A stretch of DNA of 64,000 bases from Macrobrachium rosenbergii (GCF_040412425.1 NC_089761.1:31402644-31466643), one strand, 5' to 3'; shown: positions 23,698-35,783, numbered from the stretch's first letter. Notes: generated by a model not told the origin, from the letters alone. Translations and numbers: made by a program.

Positions 23698-24417
23698 ATT
23701 AGGGCAATAAACCTGCGAGAAGAATGGCCGGTCTTGCATCTGTAGCTTCCTGCTTTGGGAGTTATTTGTTAATGTTTATCCTCTCGAAAAGGAAGCGTGA
23801 AAGGGATATGTAAGCGAACGGGGAGGTGTCGAAGGGATATGCAGAGGGAAGGTGGAAGGAAATGTAAGGGGTGGGGAAGGGAGGGGTTCCTTTTGCATGT
23901 TATTCTTCCATTGTTAACAGCACTGTTATTATTATTGTTGTTGTTTGTTGTTATTCTTGGTTATGCCTATTATCTTCCTTGTTATTGTACGCTGTTATTA
24001 TCGTTGTTGGCTGTTTCTACTCTTTTTTATATTAGCTATTTTCCTTTTTTTATTATTATCTATTTTCCTTTTTTTTATATTTGGTTAATTTAAATTGTAA
24101 AATACGCAACATTGTTATTCTGACCTTCCTTTTCGATATACCGTGTAGATTCGATTTGCAGGATAAAATAGACATCACAGAATCAATAAAAAACGAATAA
24201 TATGCGAATTAAAAATAAATAAATAAAAAAGTCATTGAACAACAACTATCAAAAAACACTCCTAACGCAAGAGAATGAAAAACTAAATATTATATCAGAA
24301 GTTACAAAAACAACTTCGATTAAAGGAGCATTTGAAGATTGCAAAAATCTAACTCAGTTTTCCAGAGATTTCTTTTTGTTTCGAGTGTAGGCTAGACGGC
24401 AAGACTGGCCGCTCAAG
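23698..24417. other. Unassigned; G/A-rich then T-rich
   Basis: Purine-rich 23795-23890, then T/ATT-rich 23900-24090. No coding signal. Confidence 0.5.
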
Positions 24418-24520
24418 TGACGTCATATCCGCCTCCCGATAACAACTAGAGGTTATATATGATTCAGGAAACACAGACGAAGACGGAGAATTCCGTATTC
24501 TGGAAGTGGTATGTAAAGAA
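24418..24520 (+). promoter_or_regulatory. Candidate core promoter (CRE + TATA) with donor-like site
   Basis: TGACGTCA (24418-24425) lies 28 bp upstream of TTATATAT (24453-24460). About 50 bp further on, AGTG|GTATGTAAAG (GT at about 24509) resembles a splice donor, as would follow a short 5'-UTR exon. No initiator consensus or coding exon is visible, so this is an arrangement worth testing and not a call. Confidence 0.2.
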
Positions 24521-25117
24521 GTTCGTTAGAGCTTAGAGATATTAAAATTTTTATACGGGAAGGGGATAGATGGTTGAGTTTTCACTTTGTATAAAGTTAC
24601 AGAAAATTATCTATTAATCCTGCAGACTTTACGTGTCATGTTTTCATAGTCTTCTTCAATAAAGACGAAGATTAAATAAACGTAAAATAAAAGAAAATAA
24701 ATCAACAGGTGCAACAGAAAGGAAAAGAAATGGACAGCTATGCTGCCAGAAATACCTCTACACGCAGGAGGTATTATTTTTCGTAATCTGATTGAGACTC
24801 AGTTTTTTTTACTTTTTTTTTGTCCTTGCAGGGCGGGTAGCTCTTGTGGGGATTAAATACAAACAAGTTCTCAAAAGTGGTTTCCTTCCCTCCCCACCTC
24901 TTGGGGATTTATTCGCTTTTTTTTTTTTAACTTTTTCCTATGAGTATTATGACTTTAGAAGGCTTTTTGCTTTAGGAAGTCAGGCGCTGACGTGCTTGGT
25001 CTCTGAAGCAAAGTCACACGGGATGGACGTTAGGATTCGGTTGTACTAGCAAGGTAGTAAGGTGTTTGAGTAGTATGTACTGTACAACGCAGCTTTCAGC
25101 ACAAAAGTAAGTGTTTC
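24521..25117. other. Unassigned unique sequence
   Basis: Several poly-T runs (24803-24820, 24919-24929). No feature recognised. Confidence 0.5.
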
Positions 25118-25447
<330 letters not shown>

Positions 25448-25927
25448 CTATGCGTGTGTGTGTATCCTTAATGATGGGAAAATGCGAATCGCAGTTGCAT
25501 GATTGATTCATTGATTATATCTATTAAAACTGGTTTCACAACATCTAGGTTATTGACGCCGTAATAAATTTAATTAGAAAACTAAAAATAGATACGTTTA
25601 AAAAGAATTTCTCATAAAGATATCTAGAAAAAAATATATATGTATACATGCAGGACAAATTGCGAAATTGCTAAGAGATATATACGAAGCGACTTTAGAT
25701 CGTCAAGCACAAAGTGAGTGAAAGTAAAAAATAAAAGCTGAGACGCACTAAAAGTTTAGCACTGAATTTCAGCAAGTGTTTTGGGAGGGAAAAGGAGTTG
25801 TTCCTGGAGAGAAGCAAGTGCAGAGAGAGAGAAAAGGGTTAATTGGGAAATGGATCATGGGATAAACGTTGCTGATGGAGTGATGCTCCCTGAAGGGAGT
25901 CCAGACACTGCCCTGTGTCGATGAACC
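25448..25927. other. Unassigned unique sequence
   Basis: No feature recognised. TATACGAAGCGACT here (about 25681) also occurs at about 40277, too short to interpret. Confidence 0.5.
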
Positions 25928-26208
25928 GGTGCACTGCAGGCGTTCCTAAATGTTCTTTGCAGCGTTCCTTCGGCCCCTAGCTGCAACCTCTTTCATTCCT
26001 TTTACTGTACCTCCGTTCGTATTCTCTTTCTTCCGTCTTGCCGTCCACCCTCTGTTAACAATTATTTCTTGGTGCAACTGCGAGGTTTTTCTCCTTGTGA
26101 CACCTTTTCAAACTTACCTTCTCTCAATTTCCTTTCCAGCGCTGAATGACTTCATAGGTCCCAGTGCTTGGCCTCTGGCCTAAACGCTATTTTCTATTCC
26201 ATTCCATT
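25928..26208 (+). mobile_element. Rep-B SINE-like element
   Basis: From CGGTGCACTGCAGGCGTTCC to CTGGCCTAAACGCTATTTTC, followed by TATTCCATTCCATTT. All central landmarks conserved. Confidence 0.88.
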
Positions 26209-26324
26209 TTTGAGCAAAGGCAAATAGGTAGATTTCAGTGATATGGAAATAGAAGGGCCTAGGCACATTTGAGTTTAATTTGGAAGGAACTTTGGGAACT
26301 TAGCAAGGCTGGTTGATAGATCAG

Positions 26325-26690
26325 TACTGCAATGGTGTCCAGAGGTGGCGGAATTACGTATAAGAATGCGTAGTAAACTGAGCAGGTCATTAAAATGTTT
26401 AAGTGTTGGCAAGATAAACACAAAGATTTTTAAAGCATGGATGGTGCCCAGGTGTGACGGAATTACATGTGAGAAGATGCGAAGTTAAGTAACTAACCAA
26501 AGTGTTCATGTTTTAACCAGAAAAAGACAGAGGTTTCTACAGAGTGAATGAGAGGACTATGGAAAGCTGCTTGGAGATGACAGAATGGCAGATGAGATGC
26601 TGCAAAGCTGAGTAGCGAACCAAAGTGTTTATGTTATGACTGGATGAAGTAGATGTTTCTACAGAATGGATGGGAAGACTGACTCTTCCT
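26325..26690. repeat. Degenerate tandem repeat, about 115-125 bp unit, three copies
   Basis: Units share GACGGAATTACATGTGAGAA, AACCAAAGTGTT-ATGTT and AGATGTTTCTACAGAATG-type segments at about 26330, 26440 and 26560, well diverged. 26691-26930 is unassigned. Confidence 0.5.
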
Positions 26691-26931
26691 TTGTATAAGA
26701 GAAAACCTCTTTTCTGCAAGGATGATAAAAACGCAGTCTGGCTCAGTCGTCATAGGAAGAATCATGCTAGGGTTCTGATGCAGAAGACTGGCTGGGGAAG
26801 ATCAGTGTTGGATTAAGCAAAGAAGAGGATTGAATATTTGTTATGAAACAGTTGGAGAGAGAGAGAGCTGAAGTTGTAGAGATTAATGGTTTTGGTGACA
26901 AATACACTACATATATTCTGTATACCTCTCA

Positions 26932-27500
26932 CTAACTTTACCCCTTAGTAGAGGTTGTTGTTATTAACTTTACCCCTTAATAGAAATTGCTGTTAATAAC
27001 TTTACCCCTTAGTAGTAGAGGTTGCTGTTATTAGCTTTACCCCTTAGTAGAAATTACTGTTAATAACTTTACCCCTGAGTAGAGGTGCTGTTAATAACTT
27101 TACCCCTTAGTAGAGGTGCTGTAACTTTCCCCCTTAGTAGAGATACATGTTATTAACTTTACCGTAGTAGAAATTGCTGCTATTGACTTTACCCCTTAGT
27201 AGAAATTTCTGTTAATAACTTTACCCCTTAGTAGAAATTGCTGCTATTGACTTACCCCTTAGTAGAAATTGCTGTTAATAACTTTACCCCTCAGTAGAAA
27301 TTGCTGTTAATAACTTTACCCCTTAGTAGAAATTGCTGTTAATAACTTTACCCCTCAGTAGAAATTGCTGTTAATAACTTTACCCCTTAGTAGAAATTGC
27401 TGTTAATAACTTTACCCCTTAGTAGAAATTGCTGTTAATAACTTTACCCCTTAATAGAAATGCTGTTAATAAGCTCACTTCTTAGTAGAGGCGGCTGTAA
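26932..27500. repeat. 32-bp minisatellite, about 17-18 copies
   Basis: Consensus TAACTTTACCCCTTAGTAGA followed by AATTGCTGTTAA. The later half (about 27180-27460) is far more homogeneous than the first, consistent with recent expansion from the 3' side. 27501-27713 is unassigned. Confidence 0.95.
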
Positions 27501-27709
27501 TCAGTGCTGACCGTCTGATTTACAGCAAATACTTTGGATGACAATGCTAATTCAGAGACCTTCTCCACCACTACGGCTGAGGTCTAACAGACAGAACATT
27601 ACCAGTTGCTCAATTAAGTGCTTAGGCCAGCGGAGACGCAAGGAAATTAAATGGAACGTGCCTGGATTACTTAAGTTCTGGAATTGAAATGTTTCCTCTC
27701 AGTGATGAG

Positions 27710-27713
<4 letters not shown>

Positions 27714-27797
<84 letters not shown>
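27714..27797. repeat. (TA)n-(TG)n microsatellite
   Basis: TA run 27714-27764 passes directly into a TG run. Confidence 0.97.
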
Positions 27798-27799
<2 letters not shown>

Positions 27800-27870
27800 C
27801 TCCGGGGCCAAAATATGTATTTAAGTAATCAACACCCTGTCACGCGTGGCACAAATAATTTCTGACTCAC

Positions 27871-28016
27871 CTCGAGATCGAACCCTGGCTTTCGATTGAA
27901 AAGCAAAGGGCACTACCAACTGAATCACGCACGTTCCAACTCTCTTATGACTTGTGGTTCAGTTGGTAGTGCGCACTTGCCTTTCAGTTGAAAGGTCTGG
28001 GTTCGATCTCAAGGTG

Positions 28017-28022
<6 letters not shown>
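27871..28022. mobile_element. Head-to-head pair of tRNA-like modules between (TA)n tracts
   Basis: Plus module: box A TGGTTCAGTTGG (27955-27966) and box B GGTTCGATCTC (28000-28010), 33 nt apart, followed by AAGGTGAGTCAC and the TA run at 28023. Minus module (27871-27935): GATTCAGTTGGTAGTGCCC and GGTTCGATCTCGAGGTGAGT on the complementary strand. Box A fits the pol III consensus and box B differs at about two positions. The anticodon arm has TTTCAGTTGAAA. Acceptor stems are absent, so these are SINE-like relics and not tRNA genes. Confidence 0.7.

Positions 28023-28098
<76 letters not shown>
28023..28098. repeat. (TA)n microsatellite
   Basis: Pure TA run acting as the 3' tail of the plus tRNA-like module. 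Confidence 0.97.
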
Positions 28099-28101
<3 letters not shown>

Positions 28102-28197
28102 AGCATTTTGAATATGTCTGCCAAAAGTGCAAAGTGACTTTATGCAAGGAAAGAAATCCAATGTGGACGGCCACAGCGCTTCGCGATTAAAAAACTC

Positions 28198-28303
28198 TCC
28201 AGGAATGGCGTTCATGGGAAAGAAGGACCTAAACTTTTCCAGTCCCAATGGCCTGGAACCGATCATCTGACACCATCCACGAGTTCCAGATCACCGGGAC
28301 CCA
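28198..28303 (+). repeat. Rep-D dispersed repeat, copy 2
   Basis: Matches 10536-10665 through AAACTTTTCCAGT, CAATGGCCTGGAACCG, TCATCTGACACC and GAGTTCCAGATCACC, and is likewise followed by a T-rich stretch (28318-28350). Confidence 0.7.
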
Positions 28304-28334
28304 AAAGATTCGCACACTTTTTTTTTTTATATTT

Positions 28335-28440
28335 TCTTTTCTTTTCTCTTCTTTTTCGCGTTAGTGCTGCAAAACGTTGGTTGTCATCGTCGCCTCTAAA
28401 AACGTTCTCTCTCTCTCTCTCTCTCTCTTTAATAATTTTA

Positions 28441-28496
<56 letters not shown>

Positions 28497-28551
28497 AAAT
28501 TTTCATTTCTCTCCTTCGTGATAGTGCTGCAAACTTTGGTGGGCATCCCTA

Positions 28552-28613
<62 letters not shown>

Positions 28614-28694
28614 GAAATTTTCTTTTCTCTCCTTCTCTCCTTTCGTGTTAGTGCTACAAACGCTGGTGGTCATCCACCCCCCTAAATCTGGCGC

Positions 28695-28755
<61 letters not shown>
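28335..28755. repeat. Composite tandem array: (TC)n plus about 65-90-bp spacer
   Basis: Spacers carrying TTCGTG(A/T)TAGTGCTGCAAA and (T/G)GGTGGGCATCC or GGTTGTCATCG recur three times, each followed by a TC run (28407, 28443, 28560, 28698 starts). Same architecture as the arrays at 890, 38719, 41170 and 44004. Confidence 0.85.
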
Positions 28756-28756
<1 letters not shown>

Positions 28757-29012
28757 CGTCTTGCATGCTGGCAAGCACCACGATCTCACTTCATAGCCCC
28801 TCTCCTCGCCATTTGTGACACTTGAATGGGCATTGCTTGCAAGCAAAACTCGAAAAGAGAATATTGCCGTCGCAATATTCCGCAAAATTTTTGACATTGA
28901 AAACTGACAACTCTCTTGTGAGCTTTTAGTAGGCGAGACGTGATTGGTCGAGAGGGAGGGACGTGAGAGCCAATCGGAATCTTGTAAGCTGAGGGGATTT
29001 AATTAAGGCGCC
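28756..29012. other. Unassigned, with two opposed CCAAT boxes
   Basis: GTGATTGGTCGAG (about 28938) and GAGCCAATCGGAA (about 28969) form inverted CCAAT motifs in a mildly GC-rich stretch just upstream of the 39-bp array. No gene recognised. Confidence 0.35.
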
Positions 29013-30177
29013 GGAATCGTTTCGTAACGCTTATCTTAAATGGACCGGAAAACGTTTCGTAACGTTTGTTTATCTTGAATGAATTGGGAAATGTTTCATA
29101 ACGTTTGTTTATCTTGAATGGATTGGGAAATGTTTCATAACGTTTGTTTATCTTGAATGGATTGGGAAACGTTTCGTAACGTTTGTTTTATCTTGAATGG
29201 GCTGGGAAACGTTTCGTAACGTTTGTTTATCTCGAATGGATAGGGAAACGTTTCGTAACGTTTGTGCATCTTGAATGGATTGGGAAGCGTTTCGTAACGT
29301 TTGTTTGTCTTGAATGGATTGGGAAACGTTTTGTAACGTTTGTTTATCTTGAATGAATTGGGAAACGTTTCGTAACGCGCCTTTATCTTGAATGGATTGT
29401 GAAACGTTTCGTAACGTTTGTTTATCTTGAATGAATTGGGAAACGTTTCGTAACGTTTCTTTATCTTGAATGGATTGTGAAACGTTTCGTAACGTTTGTT
29501 TATCTTGAATGAATTGGGAAACGTTTCGTAACGTTTCTTTATCTTGAATGGATTGTGAAACGTTTCGTAACGTTTGTTTATCTTGAATGGATTGAGAAAT
29601 GTTTCGTAATGTTTGTTTATCTTGAATGGGTTGGGAAGCGTTTGGCAGCGTTTCTTTATCATGAATTGATTTGGAAACGTTTCTTAACGTTTGTTCATCT
29701 TGAATGGATTGTGAAACGATTCGTAACGTTTGTTTATCTTGAATGGATTGGGAAACGTTTCGTAACGTTTGTTTATCTTGAATGGGCTGGGAAACGTTTC
29801 CTAACGTTTGTTTATCTTGATTAGATTGGGAATCGTTTCATAACGGTTATCTTGAATGAGTTGGGAAACGTTTCGTAACGTTTGTTTATCTTGAAAGGAT
29901 TGGGAAACGTTTCGTAACGTTTGTTTATCTTGAATGGATTGTGAAACGTGTCGTAACGTTTGTCTATCTTAAATGGATTGGGAAACGTTTCGTAACGTTT
30001 GTTTATCTGGAATGGACTGGGAAACGTTTCTTAACGTTGTTTATCTTGAATGGACTGGGAAACGATTCGTAACGTTTGTCTAACTTGAATAGATTGGAAA
30101 ACGTTTCGTAATGTTTGTCTATCTTGAATGGATTGGGAAACGTTTCGAAACGTTTGTTTATCTATAGTGGGTTGGTA
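29013..30177. repeat. 39-bp minisatellite, about 30 copies
   Basis: Consensus GAATGGATTGGGAAACGTTT then CGTAACGTTTGTTTATCTT. AACGTTTCGTAACGTT is nearly self-complementary. The period of 39 (3 x 13) keeps both strands open for long stretches (175 codons on the minus strand with KINKRYETFPNPF repeats); the stops and frameshifts elsewhere argue against coding. Higher-order pairing is visible at about 29340-29570, where a GAATTGGG unit and a GGATTGTG unit alternate. Confidence 0.95.
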
Positions 30178-30297
30178 ATGAGGAGGTGTGACGGGAAATT
30201 ATGCTTTTGCGATCTTTTTTTAATTCCGCTGCAAATTTTCGAAGGTTACAGCGTGGTTAGACGTGGTTTAGAATAATGATGATGGTAATAATAATAG

Positions 30298-30352
30298 CGG
30301 TGATGAAATTGTTATTATTATTATTATTATTATTATAAATCCAAATAAATAG

Positions 30353-30422
<70 letters not shown>
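30298..30422. repeat. (ATT)n and (TA)n microsatellites
   Basis: ATT run at about 30311-30336 and TA run 30359-30422. Confidence 0.95.
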
Positions 30423-30424
<2 letters not shown>

Positions 30425-30599
30425 CCTTTATATACAAAACAAATAGGGCAAAATTTGTAACATTACATTTTACATTGCCAATGTCCATTTTTCATATCCC
30501 TTTCATTACTTCCTTTGACAAATAAACTCGACTAACATCTTCCTTTGCTCCCCTGCTTGTGAGCAAGCAGCGAAGCAACGCAGTAGGAAGCAAGGAAGC

Positions 30600-30780
30600 A
30601 AAGAAGCCCAACGAAAACAAGCAGAGGCGACCCAACGTATGCATGACGACGTCACGGGACCCTCGGGAACATGGCGGGGAGAGACCTTTAAACTCTCGCT
30701 TTATACGACGTACAAACTCCGAGGTTGGGACGAAATATCTTTTGACTGCTCTGGCGCCCGAGATGTAATTGGATTGTGGC
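30600..30780 (+). promoter_or_regulatory. CpG-richer patch with CRE-like site
   Basis: GACGACGTCACGGG (GACGTCAC at 30648-30655) and GAACATGGCGGGGAG resemble CREB/ATF and YY1-type motifs in a GC-richer stretch. A plus-strand frame spans it, without recognised motifs. Candidate regulatory or 5'-UTR remnant only. Confidence 0.2.
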
Positions 30781-30787
30781 CCGCGTC

Positions 30788-30851
<64 letters not shown>

Positions 30852-30883
30852 ACTCCAGGAGGAGGAGGAGGAGGAGGAGGAGG
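30788..30883. repeat. (TC)n and (GGA)n microsatellites
   Basis: TC run 30788-30848, then nine GGA/GAG units. 30884-31105 is G-rich unique sequence without a recognised feature. Confidence 0.95.
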
Positions 30884-31104
30884 GATCGTCTCATCCCTTG
30901 TAGGGAACTTTGGTCGAACTCTGTAAGGGAGATCGAGTGGGTGGGTGGAAAGTTCGACCAGCCGTTCGCGGTGCTGCTCTATTCGGTTGGGGGGGGAGGA
31001 GAGGAGGGGGCGGCCGGTAGGCATTCTCCTCCAGTACGCTGTTCCTGTGGTGGTGGATTGCTGTCACCTGCAAATAAGCTTTTGGGCTGTTTGGAGTTGG
31101 CTTG

Positions 31105-31366
<262 letters not shown>

Positions 31367-31756
31367 AGTATCAAAAGCACAAATAAAAAGCATGACACTG
31401 AATGGTACAGGTCCAGCCATGCTTTTGTTACCATATGAACTTAAAAAATTACAAATAAAACTCAAACTAAAACACACAATAGAAACATGGATCCAGCGCA
31501 ATAAACCTTGTAATAACAGCGCTAACAGGCAGGGATGCCAGTAAAAGGAGACAAAATTTATGGAAGAGGAAGAGAAAGGAAACATCGAGATGTTTACGAA
31601 CACTGGAACAACGATAATAAATGCGAGAATTGCATTTTCTCACATAAGTGGAAGTTATTTCAGAGGTGAGGAATTTCAGTGTTAATGGGTATTGTTTGGC
31701 TTAATATTTTTGTATATTATATATAACATATGTAAGCATATATATGCATACATACA
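31367..31756. other. Unassigned unique sequence
   Basis: An open minus-strand frame here has hydrophobic runs but no recognisable family, and extends from TA-repeat codons. Not called. Confidence 0.45.
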
Positions 31757-31814
31757 TACATACATACATACATACATACATACAAAATAACATCGAATTT
31801 CTTTTATCTGAGGG

Positions 31815-31904
<90 letters not shown>

Positions 31905-31912
31905 TTATACAT
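31757..31912. repeat. (CATA)n and (TA)n microsatellites
   Basis: CATA units at about 31747-31783 and a TA run 31818-31900. Confidence 0.95.
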
Positions 31913-32219
31913 ATACATATACACACACTGTACATTACTGTGACGGATTTGTAAACAAGTATGATTACTCTCATTTTCACCCGACGGCTGAATCCGGTTA
32001 TAAAGCTCTCTCATTTAATTACTGTTTCTGAACCTGAAGAATTCCCTAACGAACCTTGGTTCTCAGGAAAAAGACCAAGTTTCCTTTTAACAAGTATGTT
32101 TTAAATCCAAGTAACTGTGTCCCCACCTCGGGACATTTTCTATGGCGAATACTTACTTCCCTTACGCAAGAGATCGTCATCCATGTCTGATTCACTGAAA
32201 GTGAGGAATCGTGTTTTCC
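31913..32219. other. Unassigned unique sequence
   Basis: No feature recognised. Confidence 0.5.
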
Positions 32220-32668
32220 CTCAGCCATGTTTTGAATGTTTCCTCTCAGCCATGTTTTGGATGCTTTCTCTTAGTCATGTTTTGGATGTTCTCTCTCAGT
32301 CATGTGTTGGATGTTTTCTCCTCAGTCATGTGTTGGATGTCTTTTCTCGGTCATGTTCTGGATGTTTTTTTCTGTCACGTTTTGGATGTTGTCTCTCAGT
32401 CATGTTCTGGATGTTTTTTGTCAGTCATGTTTTGGATGATTTCTGTCAGCCATGTTTTGGATGCTTTTTCTCAGTCATGTTTTGGATGTTTTCTCCTCAG
32501 TCATGTTTTGGATGTCTTCTCTCAGTCATGTTCTGGATGTTTTTTTCTGTCACGTTTTGGATGTTGACTCTCAGTCATGTTCTGGATGTTTTTTCTCAGT
32601 CATGTTTTGGATGTTTTAGCCATGTTTTGGATGCTTTCTCTCAGTCATGTTTTGGATGCTTTCTCTCC
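32220..32668. repeat. About 25-bp minisatellite, about 18 copies
   Basis: The unit is CTCAGTCATGTTTTGGATGT plus TTTCT with small indels. The 200-codon plus frame repeats FWMFSLSHVLDVF-type peptides and results from the repeat. An isolated further unit sits at 32777-32806. Confidence 0.93.
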
Positions 32669-33055
32669 TTTCATCTCCCTTTCCAAACATTTCACTATCT
32701 ATATGTAATAAGATTGTAGACACTTTGGTAGTCCTCAGTTATGTCTGTAACACTGAAAATGAGGAATCACATTTTCTCTCAGTCGCGTTTTGGATGTTTT
32801 CTCTCCTTCCATCTCCCTTTCCAAACCTTTTGCTGTCTCTGTTTGATAAGATTATAGATACAGCATCAACTTACTTTTAATGTCACATATCACTTTTCAT
32901 CTCCCTTTGCAAACCTTTTGCTGTGTGTATACACCTAATAAAATTATAGATACAGCAGCAACTAGACACTTACTTCTAATGTCACATATCACCTTTCATC
33001 TCCCTTTCCAAACCTTTTTGTTATCTGTATATAAAAATTTATAGATACTACGATG
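32667..33055. repeat. About 100-bp tandem repeat, four copies
   Basis: TTTCATCTCCCTTTCCAAAC, TTTTGCTGT, ATAAGATTATAGATACAGCA and AATGTCACATATCA recur at about 32667, 32808, 32895 and 32994. Partly interleaved with the 25-bp unit. Confidence 0.8.
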
Positions 33056-33444
33056 CCAAGATATGATAGCATGATAGCGAGATATCTATCCTTTATGTTA
33101 AATGCTATTTGCATCTTGAGAGAGAAGAATTCACTTCAGCCTCTCGCATAGTTAGAAGGCAAATCGTTCTTTCACCCTTTTTATTTTTTCTTATTTATTT
33201 TTCCAGACGACTGAGCATCAAAGGATCTATTTGCTGGTAGCAGTAAAGGCCGCAGGGGAAATCATTTTTGTCTCATTGGTTTTTCATGCATATTGCCCTC
33301 GTGGGCTTCCTGTTTTTACAGAAAAAGTAAATGTTTTGTGGTAGACTGAATCAAACGACGTTTGGTAGAAAATGTTATTGTTCCAATTTTTTTTTTTTTT
33401 TTGTCGCTGATTCAGCTTGGCAGACGGTGTAGCTAGTTTTATTG
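33056..33444. other. Unassigned unique sequence
   Basis: Contains the short duplication ATGATAGCATGATAGCGAGA and a poly-T. No gene. Confidence 0.5.
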
Positions 33445-34765
33445 CTCGTAATTTAGCAAAGAAAATCCGTAGGATACTTATAGATATATCCTATATCCTT
33501 ATTCAGAAAGGAACAAAATCTTATGAGAAATAAAAATTGTATTAAGTCAGCTTTGTAAAAACTCAGTTACATTCAGCCTGAAGCTTAAAATTACATGAAA
33601 ATTTTCCAAATTTGCTCCTAATTTTTCAAAGACAGACTCGAGGATATTCATAAATATTCCTGAAATCCTTTTTCAAACAAACAGAATATTTTGAGCAATG
33701 AAGATTGAATTAAATCAACTCGGTTAACTAATTTCCACTCAGGCTGAAACTTATAAAAATATAAAATTTTTCATATGTCTTGCTCCTAATTATTCAAAGA
33801 CAGTCTAGAGGATATTCATAAATATTCCCGAAATCCTAATTCCAACGGATACTAATTCCAACGGAAACAAAATGTTATTGCCAATTAAATTTGCATTAAA
33901 TCAACTCTATAAACTCAGCTCCATTCAGCCTGGAACTTGGGAAAACCCAAAATTTTTCAAATTTCTTTGCTCCAGATTTTGCAGAGAAAATCTAGACAGT
34001 TACCATAACTATTTCCAATGTCCTTATTCCAACAGAAACAAAATCTTTTGAGTAATGAAGATTGAATTAAATCGGCTCTATAAACTCAGAAATTTTTCCA
34101 AGAAAATTATATAAATCAACTATATATATAAACTCAGTTCCATTCAGCCTGGAACTTGGGAAAACTAAAAAGTTTTCCAAGAAAATTATATTAAATCAAC
34201 TCTGTAAACTCTGGTCCATTGAGCCTGGAACTTGAGAAAACTCAAAATTTTTCCAAGACAATTATATTAAATCAACTCTATAAACTCTGTTCCACTGAGG
34301 CTGGAACTTGAGAAATTCAAAATTTTTCCAAGAAAATTATAAAACTATATAAACTCAGTTCCATTCAGCCTGGAGCTTGAGAAAACTCAAATTTTTCCAA
34401 TCAAAATTGTATTAAACCAACTCCATAAACTCAGTTCCCTTCAGCCTGGAACTTGAGAAAGCTCAAATTTTTCCAATCAAAATTGTATTAAATCAACTCC
34501 ATAAACTCAGTTCCATTCAGCCTGGAACTTGAGAAAACTCAAAAATTTTCCAAGAAAATTATATTAAATCAACTCTGTAAACTGTTCCACTGAGCCTGGA
34601 ACTTGAGAATACTCAAATTTTTCCAATTAAAATTATATTAAACCATCTCTATAAACTCTGTTCCATTGAGACTGGAACTTGAGAAAACAATTTTTCCCAA
34701 ATGTCCCAACCTGCTGAAACGTTCCATTGAGACTGGAACTTGAGAAAACAATTTTTCTCAAATGT
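33445..34765. repeat. Nested minisatellite: about 175-bp long unit and about 75-bp short unit
   Basis: The first half (about 33445-34090) holds about four diverged long units containing TCAGCCTG-AACTT, GCTCCTAATTTTTCAAAGAC, ATTCATAAATATTCC, ATCCTTATTCCAAC and AATGAAGATTGAATTAAATC. The second half (about 34090-34765) holds about nine short units, AAACTCAGTTCCATTCAGCC, TGGAACTTGAGAAAACTCAA, TTTTTCCAAGAAAATTATATTAAATCAACTC, that lack the roughly 100-bp middle of the long unit. The short units therefore look like internal-deletion derivatives that then amplified. Confidence 0.88.
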
Positions 34766-34845
34766 CCCAACATGCTGAAACTAACCAAGAATACGTAGAT
34801 ATTACGTCACTTAGAAAAGACGTCTCTCCCAGTAGGAAAACAAAG

Positions 34846-34846
<1 letters not shown>

Positions 34847-34885
<39 letters not shown>

Positions 34886-34896
34886 AAGAGAGAGAG
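34847..34896. repeat. (GA)n microsatellite
   Basis: GA run with three A-insertions. 34897-35187 is unassigned. Confidence 0.95.
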
Positions 34897-35187
34897 CTAT
34901 TTATAGCTCCTTTTGCAAACCCCCAAATCTCATCGAGGAATATTAACATTAATTTATTAATCACCCTGACCCAATTCCAGCACACGCTTCCGACTCCCAA
35001 CTTCAGCTGCTGCGCTGACGAGAGCTCGCTTGCGCACGTGCATACATAACTTCAGTGCCACCGGGCCGTTAATTACATTGACGAGTTCTTGAAAGAACTT
35101 ACTACCGGCGCGGTGGCATAATTCAGTTCTTTGGTGTGAAAGTTAGTAAAGAACATTTTTTTTTTTTTACTTTCTCTTCTTAATTTC

Positions 35188-35402
35188 CCCCTTTCATTCC
35201 TTTTTACTGTACCTCCATTCATATTCTTTCTTCCATCTTACTTTCCACCCGCTTCTAAAAACTGTTTCATAGTGCAACGGAGAGGTTTTCTTCCTGTTAC
35301 ACCTTTCAAACCTTTTACTCTCGATTTTCCGTTCAGCGCTGAATGACGTCACCATAGGTCCCAACGCTTGGTCTTCGGCCTAAATTGTATACTGTATTCT
35401 AC
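35188..35402 (+). mobile_element. Rep-B SINE-like element, 5'-truncated
   Basis: Starts within the family at CCCCTTTCATTCC and continues to TCTTCGGCCTAAATTGTATA. Preceded by poly-T. The 5' truncation resembles that of reverse-transcribed elements. Confidence 0.85.
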
Positions 35403-35414
35403 GAGTATTCTTCT

Positions 35415-35728
35415 TAATTTCAGTATCCTCTTTCAAGCTTTTATTTCAAGAGAGTTTTTTTTTATTCACTCAGTTTGTTTGAGTGGCTCGTTTCAAGAAA
35501 GGTTAAATTTGCAATAACCACAATGCTGTTATTAATGAGATATAATGACGATCATTCCGTTTTTTTTTTGCCTTATAAATTTCAATATTCTTTTTCAAAA
35601 CATTATTTCAAGATATTTTTTCTATGTAGTTAATTTGTTTGAGTGGCTAGTTTAAAATAACTTGAATCTTATTGCAATAGCCACACCCCAGTTACTAATT
35701 AAAAAAAATTAATGACGATCATTCAGCC
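35415..35728. repeat. About 163-bp tandem duplication
   Basis: Copies at 35415-35561 and 35578-35728 share AATTTCA-TAT-CT-TTTCAA, TTTGTTTGAGTGGCT-GTTT and AATGACGATCATTC. Well diverged, so old. Confidence 0.75.
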
Positions 35729-35783
35729 TGAATAACAGTGTGCCTTGCATGCATTAAGTCTTGGTATTCAAAAGCCAAATTTT

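Noticed and set aside
27955..28022. Functional tRNA gene
   Set aside because: A and B boxes are present but there is no acceptor stem pairing, and it is paired with an inverted copy and TA tails. Better explained as a SINE-like module.
29013..30177. CRISPR-like array
   Set aside because: The units are directly contiguous with no unique spacers, the DNA is eukaryotic in character, and no cas genes are present. It is a minisatellite.
32117..32719. 200-codon plus-strand frame with repeated FWM/SHVLDVF peptides
   Set aside because: It is produced by a 25-bp tandem repeat with indels. The peptide changes phase as the repeat slips.
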